From Verrucomicrobiia bacterium DG1235 (lineage in GTDB: Bacteria; Verrucomicrobiota; Verrucomicrobiia; Opitutales; Opitutaceae): DNA of 64,000 nt. Shown one piece after another: positions 53,566 to 61,443 of the stretch. How positions within the stretch are numbered: the stretch's first letter is position 1; every line of letters begins with the position of its first letter. A program made the position numbers and the translations under genes. Under the pieces are notes generated by a model that saw only the letters and a program-made list of their open reading frames with translations, was not told where the DNA came from and ran no database searches. The stretch covers positions 749,919-813,918 of the forward strand of contig DS990592.1 of assembly GCA_000155695.1 (NCBI GenBank), read 5' to 3'.

Positions 53566-56124
53566 ATGTCCGGAAAGTATATTTGGAAACTGGCAATCAC
53601 CGCGATCATCGTCGCGTTTTGCCTCTCTTACTTAATTCCCATGTCCGATCAGGACTTCGCCGAGCACGTGCGAGCTCGGTCAGACAGCCCGGAGTTCTCC
53701 GCTCTGCTTGACCGCGCCATCGCCGCGTCCGAAAGCAGCGAGACTCCGCTCAGCGTGTACATGGCGCTCAAGGGGATCGCCAACGAGGAACGCATCGACG
53801 TAAGCCAGTACTTTTCAGAGCTTAAGCTGGAATCGAGCCTCACCAACATCGAGAAGCGAAACAATATCCTGCTTCCGACCCTGCTTGAAGACTCCAAGTC
53901 GAACTTGAAGAAGGGCCTCGACATCCAGGGCGGTATCTCGGTGACCTTCGAGGTAGACCCCTTGGCGCTTGCCGAGGTGCCCGAAGCGGAGCGTAACGAA
54001 AAACTCTCCGACGCAATCAACATCATCGAGCGTCGCGTCAACACCTATGGCGTAAGCGAGCCGATCGTACGTCCGGTCGGCGAGAACCGGATCGAGCTCC
54101 AGCTAGCCGGCGTCAACACCAAGGACAACCCGGATTTGATCGACACGATCAAAGCCCCGGCCCGACTCGAGTTTCGAGAGGTGCACCCAACCGCTAGCCC
54201 GCTGACGGACCCCCGTCCGACGGGCTACGAGAAGATGACGATGATCCAGGAGTCAGGCGGCACCGAGCGCGAGGTCAGTCTCTACGTGAAGCGAATCCCC
54301 GCTTTGACGGGCAAGTACGTTGCTGACGCCTTCCCGCGAACAAACGAAATGGGTGGCATCGAGGTTATTCTCAAGCTTACTAACGACGGGTCGGACCTCT
54401 TCGCTGATGTTACCGCCAAGCTTGCAAGCGAAGGCAGCAATACCGGACAGCTAGGCCGACTCGCAATCGTACTGGATAAGCAACTACAGTCCGCTCCCAC
54501 CGTGCGCGAGCGTATCAGCGGCGGCACCGCTAGCATCACCGGACGCTACACTCAACGCGAGGCCATCGATCTTGCCAACACTCTCAACAACCCACTCGAA
54601 CTTCCTTTGGAAGTTGTAGAAATGTACGAAGTCGGACCTTCGATGGCGAAGGACTCCATCGAGTCAGGCGTTAAGGCATCTCTTATCGGCATTTCCGCCG
54701 TCGCCGCGTTCATGATCGCGTATTTCATGATTGGCGGTGTCGTCGCTCTCGCCTCGGTGGTGTTAAATATCGTCATCGTGCTTGGCGTACTGGCTAGCTT
54801 CAAAGCAACACTTACTCTGCCGGGTATCGCCGGTATCGTTCTCACCGTCGGCATGGCGGTGGATGCGAACATCCTTATCTTTGAGCGCATCAGGGAAGAG
54901 CTCCGCTCAGGCAAGAACATCAAGTCCGCCCTCGAAGGTGGCTTCAACAAGGTGTTCTCCACCATATTCGACGCGAACGTCACAACATTGCTCGTATCCT
55001 TCGTTATGCTGGGGCTAGGCACCGGACCGGTTAAAGGCTTCGGTCTCACGCTAGCGATCGGCGTCATGACCACCATGTTCTGCGCCCTTATCATCACCCG
55101 AGTTCTTTTGGAGCTTCTCTTCGAAACGGGAGCGTTGAAGAAATTCACCACGCTCTCGCTCCTCACGAATTCCAAGATCGATTTCCTCAAGTACCGCAAA
55201 CCTGCCTTTATCGCATCGTGGACTTTGGTCGCCATCGGCCTTACCGTTCTTGTCTCCAAAAAGGACTCCATTTACGGCATCGACTTCACTGGCGGTGACG
55301 AAGTTGTCCTAAGCTTCACTGAAAAGCTAGACGAAGCAGAAATCCGTGACGCCCTCGCGGCCGCCGAAATTGGCGAGGTAAATCCGCTCTACCAGTCTCA
55401 GCTTGGAACCACTGACGAGCTTCTTAGAATCCAGACAGGATTCGCCAAGGGCGACGCAGCCATCGAGGCTCTGCAAAACGCTTTCCCTTCTGCAGAATAC
55501 GACGTGATTGGGAAAAACGAGATTGGCCCTTCGGTCGGAGCGGAAATCCAGAAGAACGCTTTCATAGCTATCGGATTGTCACTGGGACTTATCCTCCTCT
55601 ACATAGCATTCCGCTTTGAGATTGGATATGGGGTAGGGGCAATCGTAGCGACGATTCACGACATTCTACTCACCATTGGCGTATTCGTTCTCGTGCCCGG
55701 CCACCAGTTTACGGCCCCCATGGTGGCGGCTATCCTCCTCATTGTGGGTTACTCGCTCAACGATACGATCGTCGTCTTCGACCGCATTCGCGAAGAGCTA
55801 ACCTTGCGTCCCACCAGCAAATTGCGCGAAGTGCTCAATATTGCCATGAACGCGGTCATCACGCGTTCCTTGCTCACCAGTTTCACCACCTTGCTCGCGT
55901 CGGTTTCACTCATGGTTTTCGGCAAAGGCGTCATCAACGACATCGCCTTTACCTTCACGATCGGTATCATTACCGGCACCTTCTCTTCGATCTTCATCGC
56001 TAGCCCCGTGTTCTACTTCTGGCACAAGGGCGACCGTCGCAGCGTCGAATCCAGCCACGACATCGCTCCAGAGTATGACTGGCAGGTAACGACTAAGGCG
56101 GCTGGCTCGTCCAAAAGCGAATAA
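53566..56124 (+). CDS. secDF: SecD-SecF fusion protein
   Basis: The 852-residue protein joins SecD and SecF. The first half has helix 1 (about 7-25), the GLDIQGG motif (117-123), the periplasmic P1 region and six-helix membrane domain with SIESGVKASLIGI and GMAVDANILIFERIREE. The second half has GIDFTGG (571-577) and SLNDTIVVFDRIREE. It uses the proton gradient to pull exported proteins across the inner membrane. The start ATG at 53566 gives MSGKYIWKLAIT and is preferred to a longer frame from 53518. recJ follows after 8 bp. Confidence 0.96.
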   Translation: MSGKYIWKLAITAIIVAFCLSYLIPMSDQDFAEHVRARSDSPEFSALLDRAIAASESSETPLSVYMALKGIANEERIDVSQYFSELKLESSLTNIEKRNNILLPTLLEDSKSNLKKGLDIQGGISVTFEVDPLALAEVPEAERNEKLSDAINIIERRVNTYGVSEPIVRPVGENRIELQLAGVNTKDNPDLIDTIKAPARLEFREVHPTASPLTDPRPTGYEKMTMIQESGGTEREVSLYVKRIPALTGKYVADAFPRTNEMGGIEVILKLTNDGSDLFADVTAKLASEGSNTGQLGRLAIVLDKQLQSAPTVRERISGGTASITGRYTQREAIDLANTLNNPLELPLEVVEMYEVGPSMAKDSIESGVKASLIGISAVAAFMIAYFMIGGVVALASVVLNIVIVLGVLASFKATLTLPGIAGIVLTVGMAVDANILIFERIREELRSGKNIKSALEGGFNKVFSTIFDANVTTLLVSFVMLGLGTGPVKGFGLTLAIGVMTTMFCALIITRVLLELLFETGALKKFTTLSLLTNSKIDFLKYRKPAFIASWTLVAIGLTVLVSKKDSIYGIDFTGGDEVVLSFTEKLDEAEIRDALAAAEIGEVNPLYQSQLGTTDELLRIQTGFAKGDAAIEALQNAFPSAEYDVIGKNEIGPSVGAEIQKNAFIAIGLSLGLILLYIAFRFEIGYGVGAIVATIHDILLTIGVFVLVPGHQFTAPMVAAILLIVGYSLNDTIVVFDRIREELTLRPTSKLREVLNIAMNAVITRSLLTSFTTLLASVSLMVFGKGVINDIAFTFTIGIITGTFSSIFIASPVFYFWHKGDRRSVESSHDIAPEYDWQVTTKAAGSSKSE

Positions 56125-56132
56125 TCGAAGAC

Positions 56133-57848
56133 TTGGCTCATTGGAACTACAGTCCACCCTCGACCGACCTATCTAACCAATACCTCAAGGCCCTGAAGGT
56201 CGGTCCGACGGTTGCCGAGCTTCTCGCTCGTCTCGACTTTGCGGATACGGAGGAAGCAAGCCGCTTCCTCAATCCGCGGCTTGGCGAGATCGATTGCCCC
56301 TTTGGCATTTCCAACCTCGAAAGCGCCGCCAGGCGCATATCACAAGCGATCGAAAATCGGCAGCGCATCGTCATCTGCGGCGACTACGATGTGGATGGAG
56401 TCACCAGCACCGCGCTGCTTGTCGCGATCCTGCAAAAGTTCGAAACCTATCCCGCCTACATCGTTCCCTTGCGGCTTGAGGAGGGCTACGGTCTTTCCCA
56501 GAAGGCAGTCGAGCGCGCCCTGGACAAGGCCAATCAGCCGGACCTGTTCATCGCCCTCGACTGTGGTACCAACTCGATCGATGAGGTTCAGCACATTCTC
56601 GATGCTGGATGCGATGTTGTAGTCGTCGACCATCACCAGTCGAAAGAGGGGCTTCCGGAGGGAGCGATTCTCGTCAACCCGCATGTCAATGATCGAGACA
56701 GCGCCAACCATTGCCAATTCTGCACGGTCGGCCTGGTGTTCAAGCTCGCTCACGGGCTCTTGAAGATTCGTCGCGAGAAAGATGATCCAAGAGCTTTTGA
56801 AATTAAGCTGCGGAACTTTCTCGATCTTGTATCGATGGGAACAGTGGCGGACATGGTTCCGCTCAACAAAGAAAACCGCACCTTCGCCAGAATTGGACTT
56901 CAGGTCCTCAGCCGCACCGAGCGCATCGGCCTGCAAAACCTCATGAAGGTTTCCGGCGTAGCCGCGAAGCACGGAGTGAATCCTATAGACGTATCTTTCC
57001 GGCTCGGTCCGCGTATCAATGCCAGCGGCCGTCTTGCCGACGCGTCTGTAGCCGTAGAGCTGATACTAAGCGACGATCCCTCCTTCTGCCTTGAGACCTC
57101 GCTAAAACTCGACTCCTTCAATCGCGAACGACAGGAAATCGAGCGAGCGATGACCGAGAACGCGCTCGAGCAGATCAAGAATTCGGATACGGAAAGAAAC
57201 GGGCTCGTTGTTTATGGCGATGATTGGCATCCGGGCGTCGTCGGAATCGTAGCGAGTCGCGTATCCAGATCCTTCAATCGTCCCGCCATTGTGCTCGGAC
57301 GAGAAGGGGACCTCGCCAAGGGTTCCGGTCGCAGTATTGATGGAATAGATCTCGTCGAAGTACTGGCTCCGTTTTCCGAGAAGCTCGAGAGCTGGGGCGG
57401 CCACCCGATGGCGGTTGGCGTTTCCATGAAGGTCGAGCGCGTCGAGGAGTTTACCGAATTTTTCGACAAGGCAATTGGCGAATACCTTGCCAGCCATCAA
57501 GTCGAGCGAACCTTGGAGATAGCTTCATGGCTGCGTCTCGAAGATATCGATACAAAGCTCATGAAGGATCTTTCGATGCTAGAGCCCTTTGGCCAGGCGA
57601 ATCCCGAGCCTATCTTAGCCGCCCGTCGCATTCTCTTTGGTACGAAGCTCACCGTCTTCAAAGACCTCCATTTCCGCTTCACCTTAACGACACGTCGAAA
57701 GCACGTCATATCGGGAGTGGCCTGGAAAATGGCGGAGCGTATCCCGCCCGCCAATACGCCAGTAGACATCGCGTTCCGCCTTGTATGGAACACCTTTGGA
57801 AACAAAAAGGCCCTGCAACTCGAGCTAGTCGATTGGCGCGAAAGCTAA
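56133..57848 (+). CDS. recJ: Single-stranded-DNA-specific exonuclease RecJ
   Basis: The 571-residue DHH-family nuclease has DYDVDG (84-89), DCGTNS (143-148), DHH (166-168), the SMGTVADMVPL region and GLRINASGR-like GPRINASGRL, with a C-terminal DHHA1 domain around 390-430 (SGRSIDGIDLVEVL, WGGHPMAVG). It degrades single-stranded DNA 5' to 3' in repair and recombination. The start is a TTG at 56133, 8 bp after the secDF stop, so it is probably translated from the same message. Confidence 0.95.
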   Translation: MAHWNYSPPSTDLSNQYLKALKVGPTVAELLARLDFADTEEASRFLNPRLGEIDCPFGISNLESAARRISQAIENRQRIVICGDYDVDGVTSTALLVAILQKFETYPAYIVPLRLEEGYGLSQKAVERALDKANQPDLFIALDCGTNSIDEVQHILDAGCDVVVVDHHQSKEGLPEGAILVNPHVNDRDSANHCQFCTVGLVFKLAHGLLKIRREKDDPRAFEIKLRNFLDLVSMGTVADMVPLNKENRTFARIGLQVLSRTERIGLQNLMKVSGVAAKHGVNPIDVSFRLGPRINASGRLADASVAVELILSDDPSFCLETSLKLDSFNRERQEIERAMTENALEQIKNSDTERNGLVVYGDDWHPGVVGIVASRVSRSFNRPAIVLGREGDLAKGSGRSIDGIDLVEVLAPFSEKLESWGGHPMAVGVSMKVERVEEFTEFFDKAIGEYLASHQVERTLEIASWLRLEDIDTKLMKDLSMLEPFGQANPEPILAARRILFGTKLTVFKDLHFRFTLTTRRKHVISGVAWKMAERIPPANTPVDIAFRLVWNTFGNKKALQLELVDWRES

Positions 57849-58178
57849 GCGTTCGAAGCCACGCGCAGAACCGCTCACACGGAACCATAGCCATCCCTCT
57901 CAAAGGTAGCCCCTGAGCTTTTGCGCAATCCAATGTCTAACGTTAGACATTGGATTGCGCAAAAAGCATGGGGTCAACAAGAGCTTGGAGGGGGTGTTTT
58001 TTGGGAATTGGGACGTTTGTTTGAGAGGTGGGCGTTTTGAGCTTCTACTTGTTGGGTAAAGGGAGAGTCTTCTCTGTTTCGGACCAAGAGTGGAGAACTT
58101 TCAGAGAGTTTTGAAGGTAGGCCAAAATGCTTCCACGTGTAGATGCTCAGGGCTCGGATTTAGCTTTGGCGACGAGCC
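57849..58178. other. Gene-free region after recJ
   Basis: Apart from the long palindrome at 57919-57964, no coding frame, RNA gene or promoter could be supported in these 330 bases. The next terminator (58179-58206) belongs to the minus-strand gene beyond. Confidence 0.5.
57919..57964. repeat. 46-bp perfect loop-free palindrome
   Basis: Each arm is 23 nt, the centre is AAC|GTT at 57941/57942 and there is no mismatch. Left arm starts TTTTGCGCAATCCAATG; the right arm is its complement, ending CAAAA. It lies 70 bp after the recJ stop. It has no T tract in either orientation, so it is not a standard terminator; it could form a cruciform or be a protein-binding or mobile-element remnant. Confidence 0.95.
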
Positions 58179-58206
58179 AAAAAAGGCGCGTCGCTAAGGA
58201 CGCGCC
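58179..58206 (-). terminator. Rho-independent terminator of the HEAT-repeat gene
   Basis: GGCGCGTC (58185-58192) pairs with GACGCGCC (58199-58206) around GCTAAG. On the minus strand the stem is followed by six T residues (complement of 58179-58184). Confidence 0.93.
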
Positions 58207-58243
58207 CGGAAAGGTATTCGAAAGACTATGCGACGTTTACGGC

Positions 58244-59941
58244 TTAGTTGATCGCGTATTCTAGCACCGCATCTCGAAGCTCTGGATCTACGTCGTTATA
58301 AGTCACATGAACACGTTCGCGCCATGTGGAATAACGGAAACCTGTGATGACCGCCTTACGCTCCTCTGGAGTCCTTGCCTTCTTGAGAGCGACTCCGCTA
58401 AGTTCGAATTTTCCTTCGATTGGGAAGGTCGCATCGCTTCCAAGTATGAGTTTACCGACGCCTTTGAAGCATTGTTCGCGAAGCTTGGCTTCATCTCCCG
58501 CCATATCGGAAAGGTCGAGCAGGGCAAAGCCTCCTTGCCAGTTTCTCCAGGTAGGAAGAACGCGAAGCACCATTTTCTGGATACGCGCGTCGCCGCCGTT
58601 CCAAGCTTCTTTCAGAAATTCGATCGCTTCTTCGGTAGGAGCCGAGTCGCTAACCAGCATCAGTGCGAGCTGAGTATCGACATCCGAAGCGCTTGCTTTG
58701 AACCCAGCGTCGAAGGCCGCCCATGCCGCATCTGGATCAGCGATACGTAGCGTCATGCGCTTCAAGGTTCTTTGAGCGTCCCGCCTTAGTCCAGATTCCG
58801 CTTCATCGATCACAATTTTCACTAGGATGGGAAGACTCTCGACATTGCCGACCAGTTCCATGGCGGCGATGGCCTCTTCGCGTAGGTCCGGGTCGAGGCT
58901 TGTATCCGCCGCTAGGGAATTTACTAACTCGCTCACGCCGGAACTTGCTCGAATGCTGAGAGCCTCCAAGGCTTTGACTCGGTCTTCCAGGTCGCCGTTT
59001 CGCGTGTCTCGCTTGAGTTGTCTATCAATGCGCGGGTCGTCGATTCTAGCCAAGGCATCCGAGGCCGCCTCGCGCAAGTCACGATCTTTTGCGGAAATCC
59101 TAGGAAGTAGGGCTTCCAAGCTTTTGGAGGAGCCGACCCTTCCCAGGGCGTCGACGATCTGGATCTCTAAGCTCGTGTTTTCGGTTGGCAATAGGCGGAG
59201 CAGCATCTTCTCAATTTTTGAGGAAGGTCCGGATTTCAAGGCCCCGATTATTGCAACTTGATTTGATGCATCCGACTCCAGGAGGGACTCGAGGGTAGTC
59301 TTGTAGAGTCGAGCGCTAGACGACTTCATCGCTATTCGAATAAAATCTGGAGCGGAACGATTGTCCTCTGACGAGAGCGCTTGGATCAACAAGTCTGCCG
59401 CAATCTTCGGATTCTTTGTCGCAAGCTTCGAGAACGCGGCGCTTCGAACAGACCGATTTGGATCGTTTTTGGCAAGTTTCTCTAGCTGACGCGGATCGTC
59501 GCTCAATTCAGTAGCCATTTGGCTTTCGAATCCCTGCGAGTCTGGATTTCGCTCCGTCGCCATGCGAGCCGCATCCGCAAGGATCGCATTTTCGGATTGC
59601 TGTAACTTCTCGAGGGTTGCCAGAGACGCGCTGGAGCCGATGGAGCTCAATTGCCGCAGCAGCCAAAGCTTCGTGGTGAGCAGTTCCTCGCTGTCCAAGC
59701 GTTCGAGGAGTTGCGCTTCGACGATCGACTGCTGCGCGTCGTTGCCAGGCTCTGTCGCCTTAGACACGTGATCTTGCAGGTCCATCCTAGCCGCGTAGCG
59801 AGCGTCGAAGTCATCGCCGTTCAGGCGGCTAAAGATTGACTCGAGGTCATCCTCGGGAATCTGGCTAAAGCCAAGCGGCACAATGCCAAGGGCCAAGACT
59901 GCTGTAATTGATTTTAGAGATAGTTTCGAAAGAAAATTCAT
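58244..59941 (-). CDS. Exported HEAT-repeat protein
   Basis: The 565-residue protein has a signal peptide (to about LGFSQ, residue 27) and about ten HEAT-type helical repeats of 30-40 residues each, for example NDPNRSVRSAAFSKLATKN, ALGRVGSSKSLEALLPRI and DRDLREAASDALARIDDP. Such solenoids bind other proteins or polysaccharide chains. The fold is clear but the function is not. It lies 36 bp downstream of the Gfo/Idh/MocA gene on the same strand, so both may be one transcript ending at the terminator 58179-58206. Confidence 0.85.
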   Translation of the reverse strand: MNFLSKLSLKSITAVLALGIVPLGFSQIPEDDLESIFSRLNGDDFDARYAARMDLQDHVSKATEPGNDAQQSIVEAQLLERLDSEELLTTKLWLLRQLSSIGSSASLATLEKLQQSENAILADAARMATERNPDSQGFESQMATELSDDPRQLEKLAKNDPNRSVRSAAFSKLATKNPKIAADLLIQALSSEDNRSAPDFIRIAMKSSSARLYKTTLESLLESDASNQVAIIGALKSGPSSKIEKMLLRLLPTENTSLEIQIVDALGRVGSSKSLEALLPRISAKDRDLREAASDALARIDDPRIDRQLKRDTRNGDLEDRVKALEALSIRASSGVSELVNSLAADTSLDPDLREEAIAAMELVGNVESLPILVKIVIDEAESGLRRDAQRTLKRMTLRIADPDAAWAAFDAGFKASASDVDTQLALMLVSDSAPTEEAIEFLKEAWNGGDARIQKMVLRVLPTWRNWQGGFALLDLSDMAGDEAKLREQCFKGVGKLILGSDATFPIEGKFELSGVALKKARTPEERKAVITGFRYSTWRERVHVTYNDVDPELRDAVLEYAIN

Positions 59942-59977
59942 TTTGGATCGTTCCTCTGTATTCAGTTTTCCTGACGA

Positions 59978-61264
59978 TTAGGCGGGGAGTTCGTAGCCAG
60001 CTCGGCGGGGACGATCCTGCCAAAGGGCTGCTCTCGAGTCGTCGAGTATCTGTTGCTTGACGGGATCCCATTTGATGGGACGGTTCAAGCGCTCCGCTAT
60101 ACCAGCGAGCTGGCAGACCGTTGCTGTACGATGCCCTACTGTCGCCGGGCAAATGGGAGCCTTGCGCGTGTAGATGCTTTCAACCCAATTCGCTCGGTGA
60201 TCTGTGCTCTTGTAGAGTCGCTTGTCTGATGGAGCGAGAGGCTTGCCTGCATAGGAAACGGGCAGGGTGTCGAGGCGATTGTCGCGGCTGACCATGACTT
60301 CGCCTTCCTCGCCCACGAAACGAATCATGTGGCCTTTACGTTCTCCCCAGTCGCGAATGACGCGTACGCCGTCGTCATATTCAAAATACTGATACGGCTG
60401 ATCGTAGTCGACTGGCGCAAAGAACACGGGACCACTGTTATCCCGATTCAGAGCCCATTGCGTTATGTCGTAGTGGTGGGCTCCCCAGTCGCCGTTTTTG
60501 CGCGAACCGTATTCCCAGAAATTTCTCCACCCGCCGCTGTAGGAGCTCATCACGCGCTGCTCGTTATAGGGTTCCCAAGGTGCTGGCCCGAGCCATTTGT
60601 CGTAGTTGAATCCTTCTGGAACGGGCTGTTGAGGGTAGTCGCTTGGAGGATCGAAGGCGCCGAGCCCGCAATAAACCTCTTTGACCCTGCCGATCCAGCC
60701 ATTGCGAACGATCTCCGCCGCTTTCCTAAACGCCGATTCAGAACGCTGCTGCGAGCCCACCTGAAGAATACGTCCGTAGCGCTTTTCAGCAGCCACCATG
60801 GCTTTGCCTTCCTCGATCGTAAGGGTCATTGGCTTTTCGACGTAGACGTCTTTGCCAGCTTTCATCGCTGCGATCGAAAGAGCAGCGTGCCAGTGGTCGG
60901 GAGTCCCTATCACAACTGCATCGATGTCGCTGCGTTCGAGAATCTCCTCGTAGTCAAGGTAGCCCTGGCAAGCGTCGTTTTCTTGACGGCACTCAGCTAA
61001 AGCTGATTCCATCCGGTCTTGGTAGACGTCGCACACAGCTGTTACAACTGTATGGTTACGAGCGCGATAGTACTCGCGATGCCCGCCCATAATCAGGCCG
61101 TTTCCAATCAGTCCAATGTTGATTCGGCTGTTAGGGCCAGGTTGGCCGCGGCCAAGAGTGGCGGCGCTGAGGAACATCGGAGCGGCAAAGGTAGAAGCCG
61201 CAGCGATCGCTCCCTTCTTTAGGAAGGTACGACGTGAGGGGGTTGATGACATGTTAAGGGGCAT
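59978..61264 (-). CDS. Tat-exported Gfo/Idh/MocA-family oxidoreductase
   Basis: The 428-residue protein has a twin-arginine signal (SRRTFLK at 10-16, then [17 protein letters not shown]), a Rossmann domain ([15 protein letters not shown], then VTAVCDVY and [11 protein letters not shown]) and the EKP motif in [10 protein letters not shown], typical of NAD(P)-dependent sugar or inositol dehydrogenases. The C-terminal domain has a [10 protein letters not shown] histidine pair near the active site. Periplasmic use of a nucleotide cofactor is a known puzzle for this group. Two in-frame ATGs (61264, 61252) both keep the Tat motif; neither has a clear ribosome site. Confidence 0.88.
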   Translation of the reverse strand: MPLNMSSTPSRRTFLKKGAIAAASTFAAPMFLSAATLGRGQPGPNSRINIGLIGNGLIMGGHREYYRARNHTVVTAVCDVYQDRMESALAECRQENDACQGYLDYEEILERSDIDAVVIGTPDHWHAALSIAAMKAGKDVYVEKPMTLTIEEGKAMVAAEKRYGRILQVGSQQRSESAFRKAAEIVRNGWIGRVKEVYCGLGAFDPPSDYPQQPVPEGFNYDKWLGPAPWEPYNEQRVMSSYSGGWRNFWEYGSRKNGDWGAHHYDITQWALNRDNSGPVFFAPVDYDQPYQYFEYDDGVRVIRDWGERKGHMIRFVGEEGEVMVSRDNRLDTLPVSYAGKPLAPSDKRLYKSTDHRANWVESIYTRKAPICPATVGHRTATVCQLAGIAERLNRPIKWDPVKQQILDDSRAALWQDRPRRAGYELPA

Positions 61265-61443
61265 CTAGGTTTAAGGTTAAATCTTTCTCGGGGATACAAA
61301 GTACTAAGTGGAGTTTGAGCAAGCTTTGAGGCAAGACAATCTGGCGTATAAGTCACTCTGACGATAGAACTCCTCAAGTCTTCTACAACTCCAGTTTAAC
61401 GGGTTCGCCATCATTGCTGTAATTGCGAAGCCGAAGGGGCTGT

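Noticed and set aside
57919-57964. Long palindrome as recJ terminator
   Set aside because: The stem lacks a loop and any T tract following it on the plus strand (AAAAAGC follows), so a standard intrinsic terminator is unlikely.
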